64,000 bases of DNA, taken from positions 1 to 64,000 of the forward strand of contig NZ_LZSY01000065.1 in assembly GCF_001665625.1 (NCBI RefSeq), read 5' to 3'. The stretch is from Mycolicibacterium peregrinum. Its GTDB lineage: Bacteria > Actinomycetota > Actinomycetes > Mycobacteriales > Mycobacteriaceae. Every line of letters starts with the position of its first letter. Positions within the stretch are counted from its first letter, which is position 1. A program made the translations under genes and the position numbers. The notes beneath the pieces are model-generated. The model was not told where the DNA came from. It did not search any database and saw only the letters and a list, made by a program, of their open reading frames with translations. Positions 50,803-59,131 of the stretch are shown here, in pieces.

Positions 50803-51743
50803 ACACCGCAGTCTGCACGCTGCGCTCACCCGCAGCAACCGATCCGCGCCGCTGCGTTCAGACCCGTGACAGCTCAAAGCGTGCATTGATGACCAGCGAC
50901 GGGGTTGAGATCGCGGTGACCGACTACCGTCCCTCGGGCCCGATCGGCCACACCGTCGTCCTACTGCACGGCCTGTGCCTGTCACGTCGGTCCTGGTACC
51001 TGACGTATCGACGACTGTGTCAACCAGGTGTGCGGGTCATCGCCTACGACCATCGCGGGCACGGCCAATCCGGCAGCGCTGCACTGGCGACCTACACCCC
51101 ACAGAGGTTGGGCCAGGACCTCGCCGAGCTTCTCACAGCCCTGAATGTCGTTGGGCCACTGACCATCGCTGGCCACAGCATGGGAGGCATGTCGGCCTTA
51201 AGCTATCTGGCGCGATCTCTCAACGATCAGCCCGTGCATCCGAACGCACTTGTGCTCGTCGGAACATCGGCTGGCGGGCTCACCGAATGCGGTCTGGGCC
51301 GCCTCCTAGATACTCCCGGGTTAGGTGCCTTGATCGAGGTAGCCACCCACGCGCCTCGGGCACTGGGTGAGCGCGCTGTACGTGCACTGGCCCAGCCGCT
51401 GTGCAGCCTGGTCACCCACGACTCGTCGGTGACCAAGTCGCTGGCCGATGCGATAGGCCGCACGCCGATGAGGACTTCGCTTGGCTTCTTGCAAGCGCTA
51501 AAGGTTTTCGACCAACGCACGATTCTGCCGTCGATATCGGCGAGAACCACCGTGATTAGCGGCGGAAGAGACATCCTCACCCCGCCGGCACATTCCGAAC
51601 ATATGGCAGCACTCATTCCTAATGCCACTCATCTGCATCTGCCCGACGCCGGGCACATGCTGCTTCAGGAGGCTGCCGACATGGTCACCGGTGCAATCCT
51701 TCGCACCATCACCGATGCGGAATCGATCGGAGCACCCGCATGA
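50799..51743 (+). CDS. alpha/beta hydrolase
   Basis: 314 residues with a full triad: Ser127 (GHSMGG), Asp258 (GGRDILTPP) and His286 (DAGHMLL), plus the oxyanion-side LLHGLCLS motif. The first 35 residues are an extension (AATDPRRCVQTRDSS). No Sec signal is seen. ATG 50799 overlaps the previous stop. Substrate unknown; family members include esterases and haloperoxidases. Its place inside a conjugation operon is unusual and may reflect cargo or a surface-lipid role. Confidence 0.8.
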   Translation: MNTAVCTLRSPAATDPRRCVQTRDSSKRALMTSDGVEIAVTDYRPSGPIGHTVVLLHGLCLSRRSWYLTYRRLCQPGVRVIAYDHRGHGQSGSAALATYTPQRLGQDLAELLTALNVVGPLTIAGHSMGGMSALSYLARSLNDQPVHPNALVLVGTSAGGLTECGLGRLLDTPGLGALIEVATHAPRALGERAVRALAQPLCSLVTHDSSVTKSLADAIGRTPMRTSLGFLQALKVFDQRTILPSISARTTVISGGRDILTPPAHSEHMAALIPNATHLHLPDAGHMLLQEAADMVTGAILRTITDAESIGAPA

Positions 51744-52228
51744 GGGCACACACTTGTGGGCAGGACCGCGGGACAGTCGGTGAGGCCGAGCTGGCGCCGA
51801 TTGCTGTGGGGCGACCTCCATCTGATGTGGCGGTCGCCACTACCGGTCCTTGGCCGTGTGGCTACTGCCGCATCGATTCGCTCGCTGAGGTGGGCTGTCG
51901 ATGCCCAGCCTGCGGCCGCAACAAAGCGCCTGCATGGTGGAAGATCTGCAGGCCGACACCGGTGAGAACGGCGAGCTCCGACGCTATCCACCGATCGCAA
52001 CCGGCCGGGCTAGGCCGGTTGAAACGCACGCGGCGCCATGCCACCGCCATCGCCTTGGTCGCGATCTTCACAGCGGGACTGGGTTTGTCGGCGGTTCTTG
52101 CCGTCAGGAGCGCAGTGGGAGCTAACGATGCACACCCGCGCCACCAACTCGAAGTGAACGCGTCTGCCCAAGAGGGCAACTCACCGGATCCGGTGTCACA
52201 CGAAGATGAAAAGGGGAAGAGCCGATGA
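51740..52228 (+). CDS. zinc-ribbon and membrane-anchor protein
   Basis: 162 residues. A four-Cys cluster (CGYC then CRCPACG, about 40-58) resembles a zinc ribbon. A basic stretch precedes one membrane helix (about 107-127, AIALVAIFTAGLGLSAVLAV) and a short polar exterior tail. It overlaps both neighbours by ATGA. Likely a membrane-tethered cytosolic binding module. Confidence 0.55.
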   Translation: MRAHTCGQDRGTVGEAELAPIAVGRPPSDVAVATTGPWPCGYCRIDSLAEVGCRCPACGRNKAPAWWKICRPTPVRTASSDAIHRSQPAGLGRLKRTRRHATAIALVAIFTAGLGLSAVLAVRSAVGANDAHPRHQLEVNASAQEGNSPDPVSHEDEKGKSR

Positions 52229-52698
52229 CCGATCAAGGATTGACACCTATGTCGGGGCCTCCACGGATCCTGATCACGGCGGAGCCGGCAGCCGGCAGGG
52301 CCTGGGCCCTCAAGCGCCTCATGCCGGTCCGATGGCGGTTCGAATGGCCGCTCGACGTGCAGCCACACGTCGACGCTTGGCCGTGGCCGGCGTGGCGGGG
52401 CAAGGCCGCTGCAGGCGTCACTGAGTGCGGAATGGACGCCTTGGCCGTCCGGATTGCCAAGTCGTTTCACGAATCACCGGCACCGACGGCGCTGTCACAG
52501 CAGTCGCATATCGGCCAGACACGGCCGCCGGGTCCGCACAGGAACTCGAAGGGCCGCTCACCGATCAACTGCCCGAGCAGATGGCCGATTGCCTCGTTGA
52601 GGCAGATCATGGCCGAGGGACGTGGCGTAGGTCTCCAACTGATAGCAGCACGTACCGGTCTGGTCGCGCGAGAAAAGCAACCGAGCGCGTCCACCTGA
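52225..52698 (+). CDS. hypothetical protein with VirD4 C-terminal fragment, possibly decayed
   Basis: 157 residues. Near the end, IASLRQIMAEGRGVGLQLIAA matches the VirD4-like protein's IPSLRRIVGEGRGLGINLMAA, the segment just after its Walker B. Between about 52450 and 52590 a different frame looks more protein-like, so a frameshift may have occurred. It starts on the preceding stop. Together with 50299-50802 it covers two pieces of a second coupling protein. Confidence 0.45.
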   Translation: MTDQGLTPMSGPPRILITAEPAAGRAWALKRLMPVRWRFEWPLDVQPHVDAWPWPAWRGKAAAGVTECGMDALAVRIAKSFHESPAPTALSQQSHIGQTRPPGPHRNSKGRSPINCPSRWPIASLRQIMAEGRGVGLQLIAARTGLVAREKQPSAST

Positions 52699-52713
52699 GG
52701 CTGCGAAATCGTG

Positions 52714-52800
52714 ATGGCCAAGCTGACACGCGCGACGACCATCGCCGGACCAGCCACAGACCTGGAGCAGCACATCGAGGCGGGAGAGCCGACGCGATGA
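52714..52800 (+). CDS. 28-residue coupled small ORF
   Basis: ATG 52714 to TGA, overlapping the DUF1173 start (ATGA). It contains PATDLEQHIEAGEP, similar to STTDLEQRYESGED in the VirB4-like protein near 63330. It is too short to judge; it may be a translational coupler or a scrap of a duplicated transfer gene. Confidence 0.3.
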   Translation: MAKLTRATTIAGPATDLEQHIEAGEPTR

Positions 52801-53993
52801 CGACCACAGTATCGAGCCCGTTCTATGTCGACGGCGACCTGCTTGATGATGTGCACACTCCGGAGGCTCAGCAGGTTCTTGGTCGCGCAAGAGCCGCGCG
52901 ACTGCGGCCATTGTGCATGTGTCAGTCCCAAGGCGTGGAAATGTACATTGCCGCCGCCGGTGGTCAGCTCATAGTCAAGCGGATGCCCGGAACGGCGGCC
53001 GCACATGACTATCGGTGCCGCTCTTGGCTTCCTCCCGAAGAACTCTCGGGCTACGGAGCCGTTGCTGAGAAATCAATCGTCGACAACCCTGGCGATGGCA
53101 CAACGGCGCTCAAGCTGGGCTTTTCACTGTCGAAGTCCGGCAATCGTTCCGCCCCAGAACCCTCGGGCTCACCATCGAGCACAATTCAGACCAACGGCAA
53201 CAAATTGTCCCTTCGTGCGGTCTTGCACTACCTGTGGGACGAAGCGGAACTGACGACCTGGCACGCGGCCTTTACAGGACATCGCTCCTGGGCAGTTGTC
53301 TACCAGCGGCTGCGGGCAGCCGTGGACGGCAAGCTTGTGCGCAAGAACCCGCTCGGCCCGTCTCTGTTTGTGCCCGAGCCGTTCTCGATCGACCGGAAGT
53401 CTGAGATCGAGCAGCGTCGGATTAGGGCATGGGCTCCAGCTCGTCATCAGCCGGGGAAAGCCGCGAAACTGTTGATCGGCGTGGGTGAGGTGAAAGGTAT
53501 CGAGCCGGCCAGTCACGGGTTCAAAGTTCAGATCAGGCACCAGCCCGGGAACCCCTGGTTCCTGGATGCGGACCTGCATCGCAAGCTCACCAAGCGGTTC
53601 GCCACCGAGCTTGAGCTGTGGCAGATGGCCGATGAGGGAGATGTCCGGCTGTTAGCGATCTGCACCTTCTCGGTCTCACGAGCTGGCTATGCCAACGTCG
53701 AAGAGTTGTCGCTGATGACAACTGATCGCAACTGGTTGCCGTTCACCGGCGACGCTGACCGTGCGCTGCTGAACGTCGCGATCGAGGAGCAGCGGTCCTT
53801 CCGGAAGGTGTTGTCGTACAACGGCAGCAGCACCCCGATGGCTTCCCTGGTCTTCACCGACACCGCTCCGGCCATCGCTGCGTTCGTCGACCGGCCTACC
53901 GGAGAGGCCGAAGGTGACGACTCGATTGCCGGCCTGCCGGTATGGAACTGGAACACCGACGCAGACATGCCAGATCTGCCATCACCGCTCTAA
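52797..53993 (+). CDS. DUF1173-family plasmid protein
   Basis: 398 residues. The N-terminal pattern CMCQSQGVEMYIAAAGGQLI, then VKRMPGTAAAHDYRCRSW, with paired Cys (CxC and C), is the DUF1173 signature; such genes are common on conjugative plasmids and integrative elements. The middle (about 140-300) has conserved aromatic and basic residues. I chose ATG 52797; the longer in-frame reading to 52425 runs over other genes. Function unknown. Confidence 0.75.
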   Translation: MTTTVSSPFYVDGDLLDDVHTPEAQQVLGRARAARLRPLCMCQSQGVEMYIAAAGGQLIVKRMPGTAAAHDYRCRSWLPPEELSGYGAVAEKSIVDNPGDGTTALKLGFSLSKSGNRSAPEPSGSPSSTIQTNGNKLSLRAVLHYLWDEAELTTWHAAFTGHRSWAVVYQRLRAAVDGKLVRKNPLGPSLFVPEPFSIDRKSEIEQRRIRAWAPARHQPGKAAKLLIGVGEVKGIEPASHGFKVQIRHQPGNPWFLDADLHRKLTKRFATELELWQMADEGDVRLLAICTFSVSRAGYANVEELSLMTTDRNWLPFTGDADRALLNVAIEEQRSFRKVLSYNGSSTPMASLVFTDTAPAIAAFVDRPTGEAEGDDSIAGLPVWNWNTDADMPDLPSPL

Positions 53994-54045
53994 CTCAAGA
54001 CACATCTCGTAACGCCACTCAACCACCCACATTACGGAGAGACCA

Positions 54046-54387
54046 ATGAGCACAGTTCATCCCCCGCTCACCGCCGAGGACTTCGAGACACAGTACGACG
54101 TCGAGCACCGCTACATGTTCATCGAGCACGAAGACGGCGGATTGTTCTACGCCTACGGCCACGATCGCGACGAAGAGTTCGCCCGCCAGGTAACGGAATT
54201 CGAGATCGAAGTCGGCGGCCTTGATGCGGAGGATGCTGAAACCACCGCCGAAGAGGTGCACCATCGCTGGGCGGTCGTAATCGCGCCGAAGCCTGAGTGG
54301 CGCTTCACCTGGATTGACACCCAAACACGACGTGACATCGACGAGAGCACGCCCGGCGCGTTCCCCATCTCACTGATCTACAGGTGA
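54046..54387 (+). CDS. small acidic protein of the conjugation cluster
   Basis: 113 residues, rich in Asp and Glu, with aromatic beta-strand-like segments (YMFIEHEDGGLFYAYGHDRD and RWAVVIAPKPEWRFTWI). No membrane helix or known motif. ATG 54046 follows ACGGAGAGA. Could be a DNA-mimic or chaperone-like factor, but this is only a guess from acidity. Confidence 0.55.
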   Translation: MSTVHPPLTAEDFETQYDVEHRYMFIEHEDGGLFYAYGHDRDEEFARQVTEFEIEVGGLDAEDAETTAEEVHHRWAVVIAPKPEWRFTWIDTQTRRDIDESTPGAFPISLIYR

Positions 54388-54528
54388 TCGGCTTCCCCGC
54401 AACAGAACACACCAACCAAGCATGAGCGAAACACGGGAGAAGTTGTGCAGACCGACAACCAGCCGAAAGGAGACGTGGCGTTTCCTCCCGCAGCTTAAAG
54501 CAACGGGTTACCACGCCACAAACAACCG

Positions 54529-54708
54529 ATGAACGAACTGATCAGCACTGTTGTCGAGTCCCGGACGTGGGCGATAGCCGGGCTCACAGTGGTGATTCTT
54601 CTCGCTCTAGCCGTATCCGCCGACCTGCACCGCCGCGCCTCCGAATTGGATATGCGCAGCCAAGACCAGCAGTTCGAGCACAACAACGAAAGCGAGGGTT
54701 CACGATGA
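54529..54708 (+). CDS. 59-residue single-helix membrane protein
   Basis: One membrane helix (TWAIAGLTVVILLALAVSAD) followed by a charged cytosolic tail. The stop overlaps the next start (ATGA). Two shorter frames upstream (GTG 54445, 17 residues; ATG 54422, 36 residues) may also be translated. It is likely a small structural subunit or assembly factor of the transfer apparatus. Confidence 0.6.
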   Translation: MNELISTVVESRTWAIAGLTVVILLALAVSADLHRRASELDMRSQDQQFEHNNESEGSR

Positions 54709-56198
54709 CCGAGCCAGTGTTCCTTTTACTTGCGACATTCACCGCGTTAGCCGTGATCGGATCCGCGCTGATTATCGGGTCTGTGCACGTGTATCGCCGC
54801 GCGTGGCCCAAGCGAGGAAGACAGGCTTGGGCGCCGGCCGCGGCTGTGGGTGTGGCGGCGGGCCTGTGGGCGAAGTTGATCATCGACGCTGCACCGTGGG
54901 TCCTGGAGGACCTTGGCACGGCCGACAGCGCTTACCATCCGACGAAAGTGATGACCGGCGGTCTCGATTACTACATCGCCAGCTTGAAGTGGGCACTGGT
55001 TGCTGTCACCTTGTGCCTGTTCGCTGCGGCGGCAGCTGGTGCGTTCATTGGTCTTCACCGCGGCCTTGAGGCCCTGCACGTGTGGCTGTCTGGCTACCAG
55101 ACTCAACACGACGAAGAGGTCAAGCTGACACGGGCCGCCAGGATGAGGATGGCGTGGAGGATCGGGCACGCTGAAGAACGCTTCGCGCGCACACTTGTCA
55201 AGCTCGTCGGGCCGGCAAGCCGCAAACGACGCGGAGCCGTACTGTGGAAAACTCTGCCCGAACAGCCGGGAACTGACATCCGCGCCACCTCGTTTTCGGT
55301 ATCGCCTGGCCTGGCCTACTACTCGATCAGCGATGAGGCGGTCGAGGCGTTCACCGATAACACTCTGCTCCGTAGGGAGATACAGCACGTCGACTACCTT
55401 GCAACCGAGGATGATTCGGAGTTCATTGTTCAGTGGAACTGCGAATACCTTGCCCGTCCTTTCGTTCCCGCTAAGGACACATCAACCGGGATCCTGTCTT
55501 TCGGTCTGCAGCCTCGGGAACGGCTTCGGCGGTCGGCGGGTGCCGTGGCAGTCGTCATTGTGCTCGCAGTTGCCGTGGCGGCTGCGTGGGTCCTCACTGA
55601 CACTGGTGCGTCAACCGCGGCGCACACCGTGACCGCTGCTGCACCCCAGGCGATCACTGACGTCAATGTCGTTCCTGGCGCGGGGCGCCCGCGCAGCCGT
55701 GTTCTGCGGCCTGCCAGTACTAGCGGTGAGGCCTGCTCGCTTCGGCGCGACAATGCTGCGACTGCCCATGATCCCTGCGATCATGCTGGCCGCCACGGGA
55801 GTCGTTATGTCTTCGACTTCGACGATGTGAAGGCGGTCACGGCGGTGATTGTCACTCCTGCGGCGCTCCAGTCCGGCCGCGTCGTCCGCGAGGTGATCTG
55901 GCGCTTCAACGGGGACCCTGAGCACGGGTATCCAGCGACCGAACAAATCCAACTGGTGGAGCCGGTCGCCGGAAGGGTTCTGTTGCTGCTCAACCGTCCT
56001 GCTGGACTGCGTGCTTCGCGAGTAACTGCGATTATCAGTGACACTCGGCCCGACGCCAGCGCCGACGCCGACGGCGACCAGCGCGGGCGAGAGATCGGCG
56101 ATACACCATTCATGGTGGTGGGCCACGAGGTCGAGTCGCTTGACGCAGTTGAGTCTGTCGGCCCCGAGCCGGTCGGCCGACAGGCGGCTCCCCGGTGA
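54705..56198 (+). CDS. T4SS membrane protein with extracytoplasmic beta domain
   Basis: 497 residues. Three membrane helices near the N-terminus (about 4-27, 48-62 and 93-118) and a fourth at about 280-303 ([20 protein letters not shown]). A cytosolic domain lies between helices 3 and 4. The C-terminal 180 residues contain [20 protein letters not shown], a discoidin-like strand pattern that also occurs in the protein at 59560. Because the VirD4-like ATPase nearby has no membrane helices, this could be its anchor. Confidence 0.6.
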   Translation: MTEPVFLLLATFTALAVIGSALIIGSVHVYRRAWPKRGRQAWAPAAAVGVAAGLWAKLIIDAAPWVLEDLGTADSAYHPTKVMTGGLDYYIASLKWALVAVTLCLFAAAAAGAFIGLHRGLEALHVWLSGYQTQHDEEVKLTRAARMRMAWRIGHAEERFARTLVKLVGPASRKRRGAVLWKTLPEQPGTDIRATSFSVSPGLAYYSISDEAVEAFTDNTLLRREIQHVDYLATEDDSEFIVQWNCEYLARPFVPAKDTSTGILSFGLQPRERLRRSAGAVAVVIVLAVAVAAAWVLTDTGASTAAHTVTAAAPQAITDVNVVPGAGRPRSRVLRPASTSGEACSLRRDNAATAHDPCDHAGRHGSRYVFDFDDVKAVTAVIVTPAALQSGRVVREVIWRFNGDPEHGYPATEQIQLVEPVAGRVLLLLNRPAGLRASRVTAIISDTRPDASADADGDQRGREIGDTPFMVVGHEVESLDAVESVGPEPVGRQAAPR

Positions 56199-56782
56199 TC
56201 ACCCACACATTCAAGCCGATCGATTGGCACCCCCGGACTGCCCGGTTCGCTGGCCTGACGCACACGTGGGTTGGCGGGTGGCACGCAGGTGGGGTCGAAC
56301 GGATCGTTTCTGCGGTTCGCTGTGAGGGATGGGATTGCCTGGTAATCGAGAGCACGTCTAACGGTCCGATCACGCCAGCCGCTCGCGATAAGGTTCGTGC
56401 AAGCGGGGCAACTGTCGTTGATCCCCTTGATTCGCAACAACTCGCTGCGGTCCTGGCTGCTGTCGAGAATAGGCTGTGGGACAGTCTGCGCCCGCCTCCG
56501 GCCCGTGGTTGGCTGGGAAAACGTTTCGCCAGGCTTCGGCGGTTCTCCAAGGCGTCGTCTAGATTCCGGCCACTGCTGCTGTTGGTCGGTGACGGCGACC
56601 ACATCAACCACGACGTGATCCAGAAAGCCGCCTACCTCGGTCGTGCGGCAAACGTGCACCTTGGCATCGATACGCGCGCCCGGGCGCGGACCTCGGCACC
56701 CTTCGACGGCTGCATCAGCGGTTGGTCTGGCCTTTCGGTTAGCGGCCGCGAAGCCACTGCGACGAGACCACACGACAAGTAG
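56195..56782 (+). CDS. hypothetical protein with a Rossmann-like alpha/beta pattern
   Basis: 195 residues. Alternating strands and helices ([50 protein letters not shown]) give the impression of a degenerate nucleoside-triphosphatase-like fold, but no P-loop is present. GTG 56195 overlaps the previous stop. It may act with the VirD4-like ATPase that follows. Confidence 0.5.
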   Translation: MITHTFKPIDWHPRTARFAGLTHTWVGGWHAGGVERIVSAVRCEGWDCLVIESTSNGPITPAARDKVRASGATVVDPLDSQQLAAVLAAVENRLWDSLRPPPARGWLGKRFARLRRFSKASSRFRPLLLLVGDGDHINHDVIQKAAYLGRAANVHLGIDTRARARTSAPFDGCISGWSGLSVSGREATATRPHDK

Positions 56783-56820
56783 CCCGCCGCGGTGACCCGT
56801 CTGCATCACCGCGGCGGGCT
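56781..56820. terminator. perfect 15-bp inverted repeat after the gene at 56195
   Basis: AGCCCGCCGCGGTGA (56781-56795) is exactly inverted at 56806-56820 with a 10-base loop. It begins within the stop codon of the preceding gene. Only TT follows, so it is a tailless terminator or an attenuator before the VirD4-like gene. Confidence 0.6.
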
Positions 56821-56886
56821 TGGCGCGTCGGTTACGACCGCGACACGTGCGCACGACACTGCACCATTCTTCGAGAGGACGCTGTG

Positions 56887-58356
56887 ATGTACAAAAAGCC
56901 AGCCACACCGTATTGCGGGTTTCTGACGAAGAAAGTGGATGGTGTCAAGCGACTGTATGTGCCCAGATCGGCTGCCCACGTGTTGATTTCAGCGCCAACC
57001 GAGACGGGAAAGACGAGGCGCTTGCTGGCGCCGGCTGCAGCTCTGTGGGGCGGGCCAGCGGTGATCGTGTCGTCGAAAGACGATCTGATGCAGCTCGTGA
57101 TGGAGTTGCGATTCGGACCTGTCGGATTGATCGACATGCGGCCGGTGACAGCACCGGTGTATCCCGAGGGCGTTCGTGCCTTCACCTACGACCCTACGGT
57201 GTCGATCAATACGCCGATGGAAGCCCAGACTGTTGCTGAGAACATCATGCAGATGGCGACGGTCGGCCTGGGGTCGGGGGCCGATCAGGTGTCCGATGGT
57301 GGCATCTGGGAATCGCAGGCTGCGGGTCCTCTGGCTGCGTTCCTTTACGCGGCATCTCCCGCGGTCTCACGCGACGGGGTCGGCCTGGGCATGAACTGGG
57401 TGCTTCGGGCGGTGGACAACATTGATCCCGAGAAACGCAACGAGCCAGGGTGGGCGCAGGCTGCTGCGCTGTGCCACCGTTACGAGACTCTGGCGTTGAG
57501 CATGATGCGCACGCTGGAAATGGAACCTCGACAGCGTGATTCGATCGCTATCACGATGCGCAAAGCGATCACACCGTGGCTTCGCACGTCCCTGGCCGCT
57601 GCCAGCGCACTCAACGACAGCGCACAGCCAACCCTGTTCAGTCCGGACAACTTCGATTCGGAGTTCCTCGACAACCCTCATGCCACGTTGTTCGTCTTGG
57701 CCCCCGCCGATGGAACGGTGGCCGGTGCGGCGGTGACTTTGTTGGAGTCGCTTGTGCGGCGATGGAGGGACAAGACCGCATCGCGGGAGCAGATGCACCG
57801 GTTGTTGATGGTCGTCGATGAGCTGCCCAACACCGCGCCGATTCCGTCGTTGAGGCGGATTGTGGGGGAGGGACGTGGTTTAGGTATCAATCTGATGGCC
57901 GCGGTTCAGGCGTCATGCCAGCTGGACACCGTGTACGGGGAGGCCTATGCCAACGAGTTGCGGGCGATCTTCCCCGCCACGGTCATCATGTATGGCGCCC
58001 GCGAGATCGAGCTGCTACAGGCCGGCGAGGACTGGTCTTTGTTCACCAACCGGCGACCTGAATCGTTCAGCCAGGCCGACGGTCACAAAAGCCTCAATAG
58101 CGAGCTGGGCCCGGGACTGCGGTGGCAGGAGTTGTTGCCGACCAGCCCTGAGACCGCACGCCTATTGGTTAGGGGCGATGTGGGGAAAATGGTTGAGATT
58201 CCGGATTTTTCGGTGTTCAAAAAGCGCTACGAGGCCGCGGCGAAGGCACGTTTACAACGGTCGTCGCAGCGCCAGCAGACCTTGGCCGATGCCGGGGCGA
58301 GGGCGGGTGGTCGGGCTCCATCATTCAGAGCACGCTTGCGATCACTGCGCCAATGA
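56887..58356 (+). CDS. VirD4/TraG-like type IV coupling ATPase, soluble
   Basis: 489 residues. P-loop SAPTETGKTRR (Lys42), then SSKDDLMQL. Walker B RLLMVVDELPN at about 310, followed by IPSLRRIVGEGRGLGINLMA, the coupling-protein hallmark. The N-terminal membrane helices typical of VirD4 are absent: the P-loop begins within 35 residues of the start. It would bring the relaxase-DNA complex to the channel. ATG 56887 or GTG 56884 follow GAGAGG. The 3' end overlaps a convergent gene by 32 bases. Confidence 0.9.
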   Translation: MYKKPATPYCGFLTKKVDGVKRLYVPRSAAHVLISAPTETGKTRRLLAPAAALWGGPAVIVSSKDDLMQLVMELRFGPVGLIDMRPVTAPVYPEGVRAFTYDPTVSINTPMEAQTVAENIMQMATVGLGSGADQVSDGGIWESQAAGPLAAFLYAASPAVSRDGVGLGMNWVLRAVDNIDPEKRNEPGWAQAAALCHRYETLALSMMRTLEMEPRQRDSIAITMRKAITPWLRTSLAAASALNDSAQPTLFSPDNFDSEFLDNPHATLFVLAPADGTVAGAAVTLLESLVRRWRDKTASREQMHRLLMVVDELPNTAPIPSLRRIVGEGRGLGINLMAAVQASCQLDTVYGEAYANELRAIFPATVIMYGAREIELLQAGEDWSLFTNRRPESFSQADGHKSLNSELGPGLRWQELLPTSPETARLLVRGDVGKMVEIPDFSVFKKRYEAAAKARLQRSSQRQQTLADAGARAGGRAPSFRARLRSLRQ

Positions 58357-59083
58357 TCCAGGCGCTGCCGATCGCACACGCCGCCAGACCGGCAAGGACC
58401 AGGCCAACTGGCTGATCCGACTGGGTGATTTGGAACGGCGCGATCGCGGCCTCATCGGTGTCGTCCTCAGTGAGGAAGATGTGTGGCGCTGTCAGATCGT
58501 CAGGTCCCAGAGGCAAGTCGAGATCGACGGGCACCGGTGGAGGGGTTTGCGGCCACCATTCGGTCGACCCGTCGACGGCGATCCACCCGTTGAGAATGCC
58601 GTAGACGCCGGCGATCGCAAACGTGGCGGGGATTTGGGCGATGAAGTACGGCGCGAAGACGGTCGCTGTGAAGCTTCCGTCGGGCGTGTAGAGGAGCACG
58701 GTGAGCATGCCGACGCCAAAGGCTGTCCACAGCAGCGCCGGGATCGGGTAGGCCCGCAGACGATCGGGGATGAACGACAGTAGATGCCCGTACAGCAGCC
58801 TGCCCACCGGCCACCCGATGGGCGCCAGTATGGCGGTGGTCCAAACGATGATCCACTCTGCCCAACCCTCGAACGTCGTGGGTCGGCGAGTCAGAAGCGG
58901 ATGAACGACGTTGTCGTCGGAGGCGCTCGGTCTAGCTCCCGCTAAAACTCGGTTGCGCCAACGGATTTGGCGGTTGAGTAGTTCGGCGCGGCGCTTCTGC
59001 ATCGGGAAGATCCCTTGATGGTCTGCGATCCATTCTCTGCGCAGATCGTCGAACCGGTCAGGCGCCACCTTATTGCCTAGCAT
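58325..59083 (-). CDS. multi-pass membrane protein
   Basis: 252 residues with about four to five membrane helices (WIIVWTTAILAPIGWPVG, LLWTAFGVGMLTVLLY, FIAQIPATFAIAGVYGIL and a C-terminal pair near 235). It is encoded opposite to the transfer genes and is divergent from the small gene at 59132. The start ATG 59083 abuts the shared operator. Not recognised; a regulatory, exclusion or anchoring role would fit but is untested. Confidence 0.6.
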   Translation of the reverse strand: MLGNKVAPDRFDDLRREWIADHQGIFPMQKRRAELLNRQIRWRNRVLAGARPSASDDNVVHPLLTRRPTTFEGWAEWIIVWTTAILAPIGWPVGRLLYGHLLSFIPDRLRAYPIPALLWTAFGVGMLTVLLYTPDGSFTATVFAPYFIAQIPATFAIAGVYGILNGWIAVDGSTEWWPQTPPPVPVDLDLPLGPDDLTAPHIFLTEDDTDEAAIAPFQITQSDQPVGLVLAGLAACAIGSAWIIGAVIASVL

Positions 59084-59084
59084 G

Positions 59085-59122
59085 TGTTCACCTATTGCTC
59101 TTGCTGCTTCGTTCTGACAGAA
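59085..59122. promoter_or_regulatory. operator of the second divergent conjugation promoter
   Basis: TGTTCACCTA (59085-59094) and the palindrome TTCTGACAGAA (59112-59122, followed by TC). Spacing and both elements echo 48968-49005, suggesting one regulator for both divergent promoters. Confidence 0.5.
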
Positions 59123-59131
59123 TCAGCGTTT

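Noticed and set aside
52425..52796. In-frame upstream extension of the DUF1173 gene
   Set aside because: The DUF1173 pattern begins right after ATG 52797, which overlaps the preceding small ORF by ATGA, and the extension is largely Arg/His-rich and overlaps another gene. A short stretch at about 52450-52590 does look protein-like and is noted with the gene at 52225.
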